DNA of 64,000 nucleotides from Corinectria fuckeliana. Taxonomy: Eukaryota > Ascomycota > Sordariomycetes > Hypocreales > Nectriaceae. Of this stretch, positions 1-10,990 are shown one piece after another. Location of the stretch: assembly GCA_019137255.1 (NCBI GenBank), contig WPDH01000237.1, forward strand, positions 124,001 through 188,000. The letters are read 5' to 3'. The notes under the pieces are model-generated. The model had not been told where the DNA came from. It saw nothing but the letters and a program-made list of their open reading frames with translations, and ran no database searches. The translations under genes and the position numbers were made by a program. How positions within the stretch are numbered: the first letter of the stretch is position 1; the number at the start of each line of letters is the position of its first letter.

Positions 1-1999
1 CGACTATGTGAGTTACCCCTCGACCCTTCTTCTTCCCTCCACGCTGAGAGTAATTCTTACTAACGAATCCTAGAATATTGGTCAAACTATCTCCCGAGTC
101 GGCTTTCTCGTTGCCGAGCTCCCATCTCAACTCATCTCCAAACGGTTGGTTGTATTCTGGCAAAGACATCGTGTCTCTTGCTGACTATTGTAGTATCGGT
201 CCGGATCTTTGGATCCCGATTCAGATCTGCCTCTTTAGTTTTATCTCTGGTTCGCAGTTTTTTATCAAAGGCCGAGCATCATTCCTCGCTACCCGATATC
301 TAGTGTGAGTAGCACTGCCATTTCTAGGGTAAACCTTTACTGACCAATCAGCGCCACGTTTCAAGGTGGTTTTATCCCGTAAGTTCATCTGTAGCCAACA
401 GCAAAAGCCCCGGCTAATGTCTTATAGCGACACCATCCTCTATCTCAGTTACTGGTATACTGGAAGAACGGTAAGTGCCCGACGCAGAGGGTCTCGTATC
501 TGCTCAGGGAGTATGCTGACTTTCTCAGCTTCCCATTAGACTAGCTTGGTTTTGGATGTCTTCGCAACTGAGTGAGTGGTCTCAGTCTCGGACCTAAGTA
601 CATACCCTAATGATTCTCTAGTTGATATCGGCGTCGGCTTTGCTGCTGTTGGGATTCTGTCCATGCGTGGGATTCGCGGCTATGAAGGGTGGCGGTGGCT
701 ATTCCTCATCGAGTAAGTTATCATTAATGTGAACCAAGTAATCGTCGCTAACATCTTCAGGGGCTCTTTCACTTGTAAGAAACATCGTCGCTTCTGACGA
801 GAGGCGTACTAACATAGCCCTACTAGTCCTGGTTGGGGTTGCCTCTTTCTTCCTCATGCCCCAGTGTCCGACGAGGACGAAAAGCTGGTGGAATCCCAAA
901 GGGTACTTTACCGAAAAGGAAACAAAAATCATCGTCAATGGCGGTAAGCCACCAAAACCTCACAACTTAAAGACGAGGTATCTGACTTTGCCGTTAGCTA
1001 TCCGAGATGACCCTCAAAAAGGTGGAATGTACAACCGACAAGGTCTTTCCGTCAAACAGATCTGGAAATGCGCAAAAGACTACGACATGTGGCCGTTGTA
1101 CGCCCTGGGTCTGTTGTTCGGTTTGCCCAAGTATCCGGTCGACCAATACTTGACTCTCTCTTTCCGAGGTCTAGGATTCACCGTCATCCAGACAAACCTA
1201 CTCAAGATCCCCTATATCGTGGGTTCCAGTATTACCATGCTCCTCATCACGGCCGTCAGCGAGCTGGCAAACAACAGAAGCTTGGTGGCCATGGCGGAAG
1301 ATGCTTGGTTGCTGCCCTGTTTCGTGGCTTTGATTGCATTGCCCAGTCCCATCAGTGCCTGGGCTTACTTTGCCATTGCGACAGTTCTGCTGTCGTTCCC
1401 GTAGTAAGTACAGAGCTAAAGCGGGAATTATAACGAGCTAACTGAAGCAGCACCCATCCTATCCAAGTTGCCTGGACAAGCAGGAATGCGGGATCCGTAC
1501 AGAACAGGACAGTGTCGGCCTCGTAAGTCGAGCCCTGGCTTGCGAATTGTCAATACTAAATCGTCTACAGACTCTACAACATGTGGGTGCAAGTCAGTGG
1601 AATGATCGGGGCCAACAGTAAGTCTCGACATCAACTTGAAGACCGCAAGCGCTAAATTCGTACACAGTTTATCAATCCAGCGATTCCCCTCGATACTTCA
1701 AAGCAAACAAGGGTTTACTAGTCATCTGTATCTGGATGTGTGTAAGTATCCCCCAACTCCTCCATGCGGCATTGAAGCTCATGCTGTTTGCAGTTGATCC
1801 AATACCCGGGAACCTACTTTTACTACCGATGGCGGAACAACTCAAAGGCAAAGAAATGGGATGCCATGACTCCAGAGGAACAGCATGATTATTTAACGAG
1901 TACAACCGATGAGGGCAATAAGCGGTAAGCCTTCCATTGTCAGTCGAGAAAACATTAGCTAACCCTCTTCATAGACTTGACTTCCGCTTTGCCACTTAG
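1..1999 (+). CDS. MFS permease, anion:cation symporter (Dal5/Tna1-like) family, 5' partial
   Basis: Plasma-membrane permease of the fungal allantoate/nicotinate-type ACS family; the substrate cannot be read from sequence. The 5' end lies outside the window. Splice signals and phase give exons <1-7, 74-144, 194-304, 352-378, 428-470, 529-571, 622-712, 761-774, 827-943, 998-1403, 1451-1522, 1571-1617, 1668-1741, 1794-1924, 1975-1999, all in phase to a TAG. Family hallmarks in order: a DYNIGxTIxR start of TM2 followed by ELPSQLISK, GPDLWIPIQ, GRASFLATRY, FQGGFIPDTILYLSYWY, GWRWLFLIEG, the VxxxIRDDP linker, YPVDQYLTLxxRxLGF and a C-terminal FYYRWRN tail. The gene is split by at least 14 introns and has one 14-nt exon (761-774). 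About 425 residues are present; the start, first TM and N-terminal tail are missing. The family is secure, the specific substrate is not. Confidence 0.88.
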
Positions 2000-3737
2000 A
2001 CAAAGCCCCGACTAGCTTGATACGGATTGAGATGCAACGTTCGGTGAAGACAGCTATGGACGGACAAAGGCTAGCAACAAGAGACTACTGGTTGCGGCAA
2101 GGATCACAGGGAACATAACAAGCTTCATGTCAAGAATGGCTCAAGCTCGGTCCATGGGTTACTATCAAAGTCGTTGAATAAAATATGAAGCACTAGCTAG
2201 AACAAACTTGTATCCCCCAATTTTCCGACCTTAGTGTTTCTTCAGCACCTATCTCCTGTCCGCTTCTTTGTTAGAATGTCTAGACGAGCCTCGAATGAGA
2301 ACCGGGACACCAATGGTAAACAATATCGACCGAGAAAAAGCAGAATAGCCCGGAGTATACTGGCTGTACCACGCAAGTCATGAAATAATTTCTCCATTTT
2401 CCCATGTTCCTGAAAATTCTTCCAAGCTCCCCCCTTGCCATTTTCTAGATGGCACTGCTCTACCGTGAACCGCTACTGACATGCCTGGGATCGAAACATC
2501 ATCTTGACAGCCATCCCCTGATTAAGAGACAGGTTCGACTCCATCAGCAACATTGGCCGGTTTGGATTCGCCTAGCTCCTCATTACTTGCACCTCCAGCT
2601 CCTCGTTAGCAAGCTTTCCAAGTTCTACCCGGCCAATCTCTCTTCCTCACAGGCACCACGTTTTCGAAATCGGTTCCGCCATCTGTCACGAGGCCCAACA
2701 AACAAGGCTTTCATCGTGAGCTGTGTCGTTGCCGGCTCAGGTGCTTCGGAAATATTCTCGAGAGTTATGGACCGCATGTTCAATATCGTCCGATTGCAAG
2801 AGCGTCCGCTCTGGGGGAAGTATTGGTGGTGTCCTAAACCTGGACTCTGGTATTGCACCCTCGTCAGTGGTTCCTTTACCGACAACGCCTGGTGCTGGTA
2901 CCTCTATATCAACTAATCTGTTGACACTGTTCCAGCCTCGTCGCCCTCTCCGTCCCGAAGTTTCCGACGGGAAGCTCAACTAGCCCGCCGATGGCTGGAT
3001 GGGAAGTTTAACTAGCTTCACCCCAGTGGCAGGTCGCTAATAATGTCAACGCCCCGAGCCAGGTAGCAAACTCTTGCCCGTGGTCCTCGAGGGGACTGGC
3101 ATTATGACTGACCCGCTAAAGCCTACTATTTGAAAGGGGAATTATGTGAATGCGTTGGATATACCCCTCGTAATCCTCTAATTGACAGTCCTCGACCACA
3201 GCCATAAAAGTTGGTGGAATACACCATATCCATCAATGTAGTTGTTGTAGTTGTAACTCTTCTTAAGCAGTCGCATGCAAACGGAGCTATTTAAAGGTAA
3301 TGACGTGACAATGTTTAGAACTGGCTTCTGGTACACCTGGTCCATTTGGAAAATGTATCTAGTCACATCGGATCGGGAACCTCGCATGATACGCTGCTAG
3401 AACTTGACACATTTTTCTCGTAACTCCTCAGCATAGCTTGGGGTGCGATTCGCGTTGTAAATGCTAAAGTCTTGACCTAGAGGAAACGAAGACCGACGAA
3501 TGAACCTGAAATAGCGACAACATTCTTGAAACTCGGAAAGAATCACCTTGAAATGTTTCAGGCTACAAGAAACTGTGCCTTGTGCTCCATACGCGAGCCC
3601 GGTAAGCAAGATGACGACGTGAGAATATATCTATTGTCAATACTCTATAGAGGAGCTCTAAAACAGACGACAGTTCTAACATTACGAAAACTTCCCACGG
3701 TTCCAACACCTCTATTTTCGGCGCGTGAGTTGGCGGC
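2000..3737. other. Intergenic, no supported gene
   Basis: About 1.7 kb between the permease stop and the convergent SDR gene. Open frames exist (the longest at 2449-2916, plus overlapping frames on both strands at 2625-2985), but none shows a recognisable domain, splice pattern or start context. The overlapping frames in this GC-balanced stretch look like chance. Confidence 0.6.
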
Positions 3738-4917
3738 TCACGTAACAGTGTAACCCCCGTCGACTCTAAGGTCCGACCCAGTCATGTAAGAAGACGCGTC
3801 GGATAGCAAGAAAGTCACGGGACCCATTAGATCCTGTGGTTGACCCATCCTCCCCTGAGGAATGAGAGACAGCCAGGTCCGCTCCAGATCCGGGTTGTCG
3901 TTTAATATTTTTTGCGTCCTGAGACGATCAGAAACAGTCCCGCTAGAGGATCCAGTAGCAATGGGAGACTTACAAGGCCGTTAGCATATATCCAGGAGAG
4001 ATGCAGTTGACTCGGATGCCAGCATGGGCCCACTCGACGGCCAGTGACGCAGCCAAGTGGCGGACGGCTGCTTTCGCCGCGTTGTAAGGGCTACAGTTGC
4101 TCATAGTTAGCTTCTGCGCATTCGGACCAAGTCCGACGAAACGAGGGACCATAGTAATGGGTACTACTTACGCCTGCGGCTGAGGGACGTTGACAATGGA
4201 GCCCGACATGCTGCCAATGAAGACCATGCTGCCAGTTGACTGACGCGCCATGAGGTGCTTCGCAACAGCCACGGCGAAAAGATAGGTGCCGTCTACGTTG
4301 ACGCCCCAGAGCTTGCGCATTCGATCGATTGGATAGTTGATGGCGTCGAAGTTCTCGGTGAATCCGGCCGACGTGACCAGACCGTCGATCTTTCGGTGCA
4401 GGGTGAGAATCTCGGCAATGCAGCTGTCGACGGATTCCTGGCTGGACACGTCTGCGTAGTGCGCAGTCACTCTAGGGACCCTGGTTGAAAGGATTAGAGG
4501 GCGTACGTCGTAAAAGGAATAGAGAAGCTTGCCTTTCGCTGGTTGGGTTCTCCTTTCTGAAGGCCTCTATCAGCAGGTTGACCTGCGACGCGGCTTCGTC
4601 CCCTGCACTCCTTGTTAACACGGCCGCGAGCGTCCTTTTCCAGCCAGGCGACACTCACTGTTCAAGTCGACAATTGCTAGATCGGCTCCAGAGTAGACAC
4701 AGCCCTGGCCCATAACCAGGCCCAAGCCTCGGGCACCTCCCGTGATGACGACCACCTTGCCCTCGAGGGAGAGAGATGCCAGCGTCGGCTTCGAGAACTG
4801 GCCGCCCTGGCCGGTCAGAGGCTTGCTGGTTGGTAGCTCATTGTCTGGTGGGTACGGGACATGCACATCCGGGTCTGTGCGAGAATAGGAGCGCTTTGGC
4901 GTCTTGGGAGGAAACAT
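3738..4917 (-). CDS. NADP-dependent short-chain dehydrogenase (sorbose/mannitol dehydrogenase-like)
   Basis: Classical SDR of about 311 aa resembling fungal NADP-dependent mannitol dehydrogenase / L-sorbose reductase. The role in polyol or sugar reduction is inferred from family. Exons on the minus strand: 4917-4659, 4602-4533, 4480-4172, 4090-3974, 3918-3738, all phase-consistent. The N-terminal extension (about 50 aa, Pro-rich) precedes the cofactor motif TGGARGLG (59-66). Then come the NAG-equivalent SAG, catalytic Ser in IGSMSG (about 200), YNAAK with catalytic Tyr215 and Lys219, and a C-terminal LRVDGGYTVT, which is standard for the family. The intron at 4481-4532 appears to have a GC donor (AG|GCAAGC), needed to keep the frame. 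The other three introns are GT-AG. No neighbour suggests a pathway. Confidence 0.88.
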
Positions 4918-7400
4918 GTTTGGATCAAGAGGTTGATTGACTGATCGATTGATGGGTGTGCAACACTCACCGACGGAGAGGGATGAAGCTCATTCTTTAT
5001 TTAACCAGTTCACCCCCAGCAGGTAAAGCACATGTTTAATTGACATCGACTATCAAACCTGCAGTCCGGTGACTTGCAAATCGGCTTCTCTCCCAGCATC
5101 CCGGCGACGCTAGTTCCGGTCACAAGATCTGACAAGTCTTGACTTCGGCTCCACTCTCCAAGGGAGCTTTCGATAATGCCGGCGAGGGAAGCTGCATGAG
5201 CTCAAGCTCCTGACAGGCTGGCCAGCAGTGGCGAGACAGGCTCCGGCATAGCCGATTGGCAAGGGGGGAATGGCGGTAAGGTGGCCAAGTCATCGGGCTC
5301 ACCATGGAGTTCTATATCCGGGTCGTGACACGACAATCCCTGGCCCACTTGGTGGAGAGAGTCCTCTGACACGTCTCGACTGATTGACATGCCGCTGCCG
5401 GCCTACAGGGGCTCCCTGGGAAGCCGGGACGCCCGCCCGCGCGTCTCGACAAGTTAGCGAAGCTGTCGCGGATTAATTCCTGTCCCGGCGGTATGGACCG
5501 GAATTGCCTCACCTACTTTCTGCTCTTCTATTGCCGATGGTGCTGTGAACTCCTTAAATCAATGCACGCGATTAACAGTAAATCAGCGTACGATTGTAAG
5601 GCCACATTGGTTAAAGTCGAGATGTGCCCCGTTGACACTCGTCTCCAGCACTTCAAGCTGAGAAAGACTGCAGATCAAGCGAGGGTTGTAGCCCGGTGGT
5701 CTTGGAAGCTCATTGCTGGCGCGATACTTCGGAGATGCATAATCTTGAGTTTGGCCTCTCTAGTTTGCAAGATTAGACTGTAAAATTTCTAAAGCTATTG
5801 AGGGACAGGGTTTTCATTGGAATACGTTTTATTCGAAGACAAGTATGGTTCCGACGCTTCATGTGTGGATACTGCATCTGGAAAACAGTAAGTAATTACA
5901 CTTCTTGAATCCCGTTGTTACATAGAGATATAGGCTACACTGTTCCGCTAGTATGAACAAGGCAAATCTGATCAACAATTACCTGCCAGGCATGGCTAGC
6001 TAGCAAGGAAGCGAAATGTAGTTTTACAGTGCATCGCCTCAAGTTCTCAATGCGGCTAGGGGTCTCACTTGTTCACATGATCTGTTTATTTTCTTACATC
6101 GCAGTTCTAATATCTTCCAACGTTCCGTGCTCAACAATATCTACCGGCGCCAGATTCTTCGTGTGAAGGCGAGTTTCACTAGGTGGTCAGTTATCAGTGG
6201 CTAGAGGCTCACCAGGCTTTTCTGCGACTTTTTCAACAACTTTCCCACAGCAGTGGTCAATGTCCCTTGTTCGCCTCATTCCAAATGAAAGGTGGTAGTG
6301 AATATTCACATCATTTCAGGAAGGAAGAGAGGATGCAAAATGCCACCCGTAGCATTCATTGAGACTAAAGTACGGTAGCTCTGACTATAAGTCTGATCTA
6401 GACAGATGGCGATGATGAGCAAAAGACCAACGAGGAGATAAAAATCGAGAGCAATCTAGACTCGCGCCCTATCAACATTGGTTGAGAATGGATCCCTACT
6501 AAACTTAGCGCTCGACGCTACGTATAGAGTACTATTGGTAGTGAGGAGGAAAGAGCTTGTCTTCAGTGTTCGTGAAGAGGGCTATTTTATTTACCAACAT
6601 GTCAGGGACGTAGCTAGCGGTGCTGATGACGCTCAAGGCAGATGGATAAAAAGATATTTTCTGTGAACACAACTTGTGCATAGACGATGGTTTAATAATT
6701 CTGGGAGACTAGTGCCCCTCAGAGTTGAGCCTCAACCACTATCAGGGCTACTGTAGATGTGCGTTCAATCTCGTCACGAGAACATGACTTGACTCCTCTC
6801 ACTACTCTTTCGTTGTTCCCAGGTCTAGACAATCCTCTAGGAAAAAGCTCGTGGACGAACATGTTGCCGCCAGAGAGTAATATAGTAGGAAAAGAAGCAA
6901 TTCAAACTTGGAGCGGAAGGAAAGCATGGTATGTCCAAAAGCAGAGCGGACTAAAGATCATCCAAGAGGACAAGGCAAGATTTAGGATGCTAGTCGCCGT
7001 ATAAGGGCAATCAGTCAAGTAATGTAAAGGGGTCCTGAATAAACCGCCCAGGCAGCAGAACACGAAATTCGTAGGACGCTACTGAGGATTACGCTTACAG
7101 CATGTGTCACACCATGCAACATAGAGGCGGTTTTCCAGGTCGCAGGTGCTTCCTCCTAGATCCGCTATAACCGAGTAGGATCAAGCCTCATGTGTGTACG
7201 ACACAGAAACGAGCGAGGTATCTTTTATGGGGATACAAAACAAATGATCCTTTGATTCTGCGTCATTTCACAGTTTCCATGTGCTGATCTTCCCCGCCTT
7301 TTTTTCTCTTTACACTTCGTTCCTCTCATCCCTTACCTCTCGTCCCCCTCATTCCAAACCCAGTCTCGATGACTGGTCATCTTTTTGCCATTACATCATC
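4918..7400. other. Intergenic, no supported gene
   Basis: About 2.5 kb with only short open frames (up to 96 aa) and no recognisable domain or intron pattern. It contains the divergent upstream regions of the SDR and the Atg22-like gene. A pyrimidine-rich stretch (about 7290-7345) lies just before the latter's start codon, as is common in fungal promoters and 5' leaders. Confidence 0.6.
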
Positions 7401-9032
7401 ATGTCCGCCGCCCAGCAGGAGCTTCGCGACCTTGACGCCAAGCCGTCACCGGTTGAGGCGTCGCCGGTTGAGACGTCGGACCCGGGCCCGGTCGACGCCG
7501 GACCTCCGCATCCGCCGCGTCTGGTGACCCCGGCGCTGGCCCCCGGCGACCGGCCCACGGCCACCCGGCGCGAGATCTGGGCGTGGTACGCATACTATGT
7601 CGGCGCCAACGGCCTCTCGCTCTTCAACTTCGGCCCCACGGCCTTCCAGAACCTGCTCTCCCAGGCCGCCCCGGCCGACACCGGGCTTTTGCGCTTCGCC
7701 GGCCGGCGCCGCAACGTCACCAGTATCGTCCTGCTCGCCAACGGCATGTCCTTCGCCCTCCAGGCCGTGCTCTTCCTCGTCATCGGCGCCTACGCCGACT
7801 TCGGCACCGGCCGGAGCTGGGTCCTCGTCGCCTGGTCCGTCGTCGCCTACGCCGTCGGCTTCGCCTGGCTCGGTGTCCACGACGCCGCCCGGTGGAAGAC
7901 CGGCGCCGGCCTCTACATCGTCGGCCTCGTCGCCTACCAGCTCACCTTGACGTACTGGACCGCCGCGTTCCCGTCGCTGGCGCGCTGCACGCCCGCGATG
8001 AAGGAGGCGGCCCGCGAGTACGAGGACGGGGCCATCGGCCTGCAGGACCTGGACCGGCGCGACGAGCGGGAGAGGAGCAGGCTCAGCAACGTGGCCTTCT
8101 GCGTCCAGTCCGTCACCGAGGTCGTCATCCTGGCCGTCATCGTCGGCATCATGTTCGGCGTCGACGTCACGGCCAGCACGGCCAACAACAACTGGGGCCT
8201 GTCGGTGCTCATCGCCTTCGCCTCGGCCGTGTGGCTCGTCGTCTCGCTGCCCTGGTTCGTGCTGGAGAAGCGCCGGCCGGGCATGCAGGTCCCCCCCGGG
8301 CTCAACATGCTCACCGTCGGCTTCTGGCAGCTCCACGAGGCGCTGACGCAGATCTGGCACCTCAAGCAGAGCCTCGTCTACCTGGCGGGCTACTTCTTGC
8401 TGGGCGACTCGCTCAACACCAGCGTTACCGCCATCGCCACGCTGCAGAACGAGGTTGTCAGCTACGACACGCTGACGCTGACCTACCTGCTCATCGTGGG
8501 CATCGTCGCCCAGGCCGTGGGCATCGGCGGCTTCTGGTGGCTCCAGACACGCTTCGACTTGAGCGCCAAGGCCATGTTCAACGCCGTCATGGTGTCCATC
8601 GTCCTGCTCGACGGCTGGGGCATGGTTGGCAACTGGACCAGCCGCTTCGGCTTCCACAACGTCTGGGAGTTCTGGCTGTACCAGGCCTTCTACGGGCTGC
8701 TGGTGTGCCCTTGGTACAGCTACTCTCAGATCATGATTAGTTCCGTTACGCCTCGTGGCCACGAGTTCCTCTTCTTCTCCATTTTCAACATCATCGGCAA
8801 GGCGTCCAGCTTCATCGGTCCGCTCATCAGCAGCGCCATCATCGACGCTTCTCCCGGCGGCAACAACAACAGCGCGCCCTTTTACTTTCTCTTCGCCCTC
8901 AGCCTCGTTAGTGCTGCGGGTATCTGGATGTTCCTCGACTTAGATAAGAGTGCGCGGGAGCAGGAGGCCTTCTTGGCCCAGGAAAAGACGCGGATATATG
9001 GCGAGACGACAGATAGCGATAGCAAAGCGTAG
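7401..9032 (+). CDS. Atg22-like MFS transporter (vacuolar amino-acid effluxer family)
   Basis: Intronless, 543 aa. Members of the Atg22 family are vacuolar-membrane proteins that export amino acids released by autophagy; that function is assigned by family only. Hallmarks are an N-terminal WAWYAYYVGANG segment with the following FNFGP motif, around 12 hydrophobic segments, a charged central loop (EDGAIGLQDLDRRDERERSRLSN region), and a C-terminal half with GFWQLHEAL and the SSVTPRGHEFLFFSIFNIIGKASSF signature. I chose the ATG at 7401 (TCATCATGTCCGCC context); an in-frame ATG at 7281 would add 40 residues, rich in Ser/Phe and unlike the family. The gene is much more GC-rich at third positions than its surroundings, which creates long spurious open frames on both strands. 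Neighbours are decayed genes and desert. Confidence 0.87.
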   Translation: MSAAQQELRDLDAKPSPVEASPVETSDPGPVDAGPPHPPRLVTPALAPGDRPTATRREIWAWYAYYVGANGLSLFNFGPTAFQNLLSQAAPADTGLLRFAGRRRNVTSIVLLANGMSFALQAVLFLVIGAYADFGTGRSWVLVAWSVVAYAVGFAWLGVHDAARWKTGAGLYIVGLVAYQLTLTYWTAAFPSLARCTPAMKEAAREYEDGAIGLQDLDRRDERERSRLSNVAFCVQSVTEVVILAVIVGIMFGVDVTASTANNNWGLSVLIAFASAVWLVVSLPWFVLEKRRPGMQVPPGLNMLTVGFWQLHEALTQIWHLKQSLVYLAGYFLLGDSLNTSVTAIATLQNEVVSYDTLTLTYLLIVGIVAQAVGIGGFWWLQTRFDLSAKAMFNAVMVSIVLLDGWGMVGNWTSRFGFHNVWEFWLYQAFYGLLVCPWYSYSQIMISSVTPRGHEFLFFSIFNIIGKASSFIGPLISSAIIDASPGGNNNSAPFYFLFALSLVSAAGIWMFLDLDKSAREQEAFLAQEKTRIYGETTDSDSKA

Positions 9033-9340
9033 CATTAGTCAACGACGCAAGTTCGCTGCTTTTGAGATAGTGCTGTAGTATAAAACAAATCCTACATGCA
9101 TAATAATGTGCCATTGAGGGACCTGCGCGGTTCGAATCATTCTTGTCGCCGTGGCAACCCCGTTAAAGCAAGGCCAGTTGTCATCAAGTTTTTGGTCCGA
9201 CTCGCTTACATCAACGACTCGCGATGGAGTCAAGTCCACAACTTCCCCTGCCGTTCCCAGATTGGGTTCTTTCAATAGCATCTAATGCCCAGAAAGTTTC
9301 CTCATCTGTTCAAACTAGCCTTGGAGTTTGTGCTGGACGA

Positions 9341-10497
9341 TGGATGATTGGGTGATTCTCACATATATCAACCAGTGTTGCCAAGGACAAGGTATGGTTC
9401 AATGACGACTACGAACCTGTCGACTATGTTCTCTATAACACTGTAGACGACTCCCAGATTCAGGTTCAAGGAATAGGCACCATTCTACTCCCCGTTAAAA
9501 AGTCCCTCACAACAAAAGGGCCCAGTTCGCATAGAACTTTACGTCTCGTCAATGTCCTCCATGCGCCGACCATTTCTGTCAATGTCATCGGAAACCTGGT
9601 TCTGAAAAATTACAACTTGACAATGCCCCCTCCAGCCACAAAAGCGGCAGCAAAGCTCACACTGTAAGAGTGACAAAACCGCTGCATGCTTCAGGCTCGG
9701 GACTGGCGATTTGTCTGGCTCGTGTGTGCTCAGGCTACGTCGCCAGCAATGGAAAGAAACATGATCTCCAAACGAATTTCCAAGACGAGTCGGCAAGGTA
9801 TGTTGCAGATTCATATTTCTCTCAAGAGGAACTTGAATACGTTAGCCATGATTGGGGGAACACTTCATCCTTGATGCATTATCTCGGCCTCAATCCTTAT
9901 AACAGCCAGAATTACCGTAAGGCCAGTCGGTTTACCGCGACATTTGTCCAGGTATGGAACGAATACGACGGAGACGACACGGACGACGAGTATGTGGCCG
10001 ACGACCACTAGAGCGACATGCCGGATGACTACATACAAGGGCCTGAAGACTGCTTGCTCGCCAAAAAAGAGCTATACTTTGTCAACCGTGATTACGGGAA
10101 CCTCCACATTTTCATGACAAACATGAGCTTCGATGCCGGTAGTTTCTACGATTGCCGGGAGGCCAGAGGGACGGCTCGCTGTTTATGCGACGATGGTGAT
10201 GAGGGTGATGAGGATGTACTGGGCTATTTGAACGTAGGCGCGGGTCAGTATGGTCCTAAACAACTCGCTGACTACTTCTTATCGGAGGAAGAAATAGCTT
10301 TCGTCAGCGACGCCTATGGTGACTCTATGTCATTCATGATTTGCTTCGGCCTCCGGTTCTACAGGGAGAAGGGTTGCCAGCAAGCCAAATCAATTGCTGT
10401 GTCTCTGTTGAACAAGGCTAGATTAAAGACGAGGATCCAGGCCTGGAAACGCGAAGCCAATCTGCCTAGTATGAAAATTGTGCTTGGGAGTTGTTGA
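9341..10497 (+). pseudogene. Decayed gene: TNT1-94-like beta-barrel protein with three C-terminal repeats
   Basis: The 5' part reads as the fungal host-gene family that carries a beta-barrel like that of Ty1/copia TNT1-94 polyprotein: a DWV start, then VAKDKVWF, a VQGIGTI core, LRLVNVLHAP and NVIGN (about 9341-9660). The entry into this barrel needs a one-base frame change near 9373. After about 9660 the frame is lost. From about 9695 a second frame runs to 10008, then an in-frame TAG at 10009-10011, then continues in the same frame to 10497. This part holds three copies of a module shaped like S-x-E-E-x-x-F/Y-V-x-x-x-Y/W-G-x-x-x-x-F/L-M-x-x-x-G-L (about 9815-9893, 10066-10130, 10280-10352), a repeat I know from relatives of this family. 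A CAG to TAG change would explain the stop. I infer a dead or dying gene. Confidence 0.7.
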
Positions 10498-10699
10498 TTC
10501 GGGATAATTTCGTAGTCTTCTCATTGGAAATCACCTCCGACTGTCACGCGCGAACCGGCTTCTGGAAAGAAAGTGTAATTTGGTCATTCACAAGTCACTG
10601 CCTCGCCTGCGGAGTAGCTTAGATATTAGAAAGAACAAAAAGAATCCAGTTAGCGACAACGATATGAGCTCAAATGCCATTATACGTCTGCAATCATAG

Positions 10700-10990
10700 C
10701 TAGCGCTCTTCGAATCCCTGTCTACCAACTTCTTCCCTTTCAAGGCTAAGTTCCTTGGTCAGTAATGATGCGAGGACACCAACACTTGAGAAACTCGCCA
10801 TGACTATCCACAGAGTTTGGAACGGGCTCTGGTAGACATCTATGAGCTTTGCCATAATCTCGTCCGGCAGGTCAACCAGAAGCGGCAGCTTTCGTCCTAG
10901 TACATTGGACACACTGGAGTAGATGAGTAAGGGACCTTTGCGAGACGGGAGCCAACGCCCTGGACCAACACGTATTTGCCCCCAACATGG
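10700..10990 (-). pseudogene. 3' remnant of an MFS drug-transporter gene
   Basis: The last about 80 codons read like the C-terminus of a fungal multidrug MFS transporter: LPDEIMAKLIDVYQSPFQTLWIVMASFSSVGVL followed by a conserved KELxLExExVGRQGFEE-type tail ending at a TAG (10700-10702). Upstream the match breaks up: the preceding residues switch frames around 10930-10960 and no membrane domain is present before that. Only the tail remains, so I call it a truncated relic. Confidence 0.6.

Noticed and set aside
2449..2916. 155-codon frame upstream of the SDR gene
   Set aside because: No recognisable motif, competing frames on both strands, no splice or start support.
7446..8762. 438-codon frame antisense to the Atg22-like gene (and a 385-codon frame at 7583-8740)
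   Set aside because: Composition artefact of a GC3-rich gene; the products are low-complexity Arg/Gly/Asp-rich with no domain.
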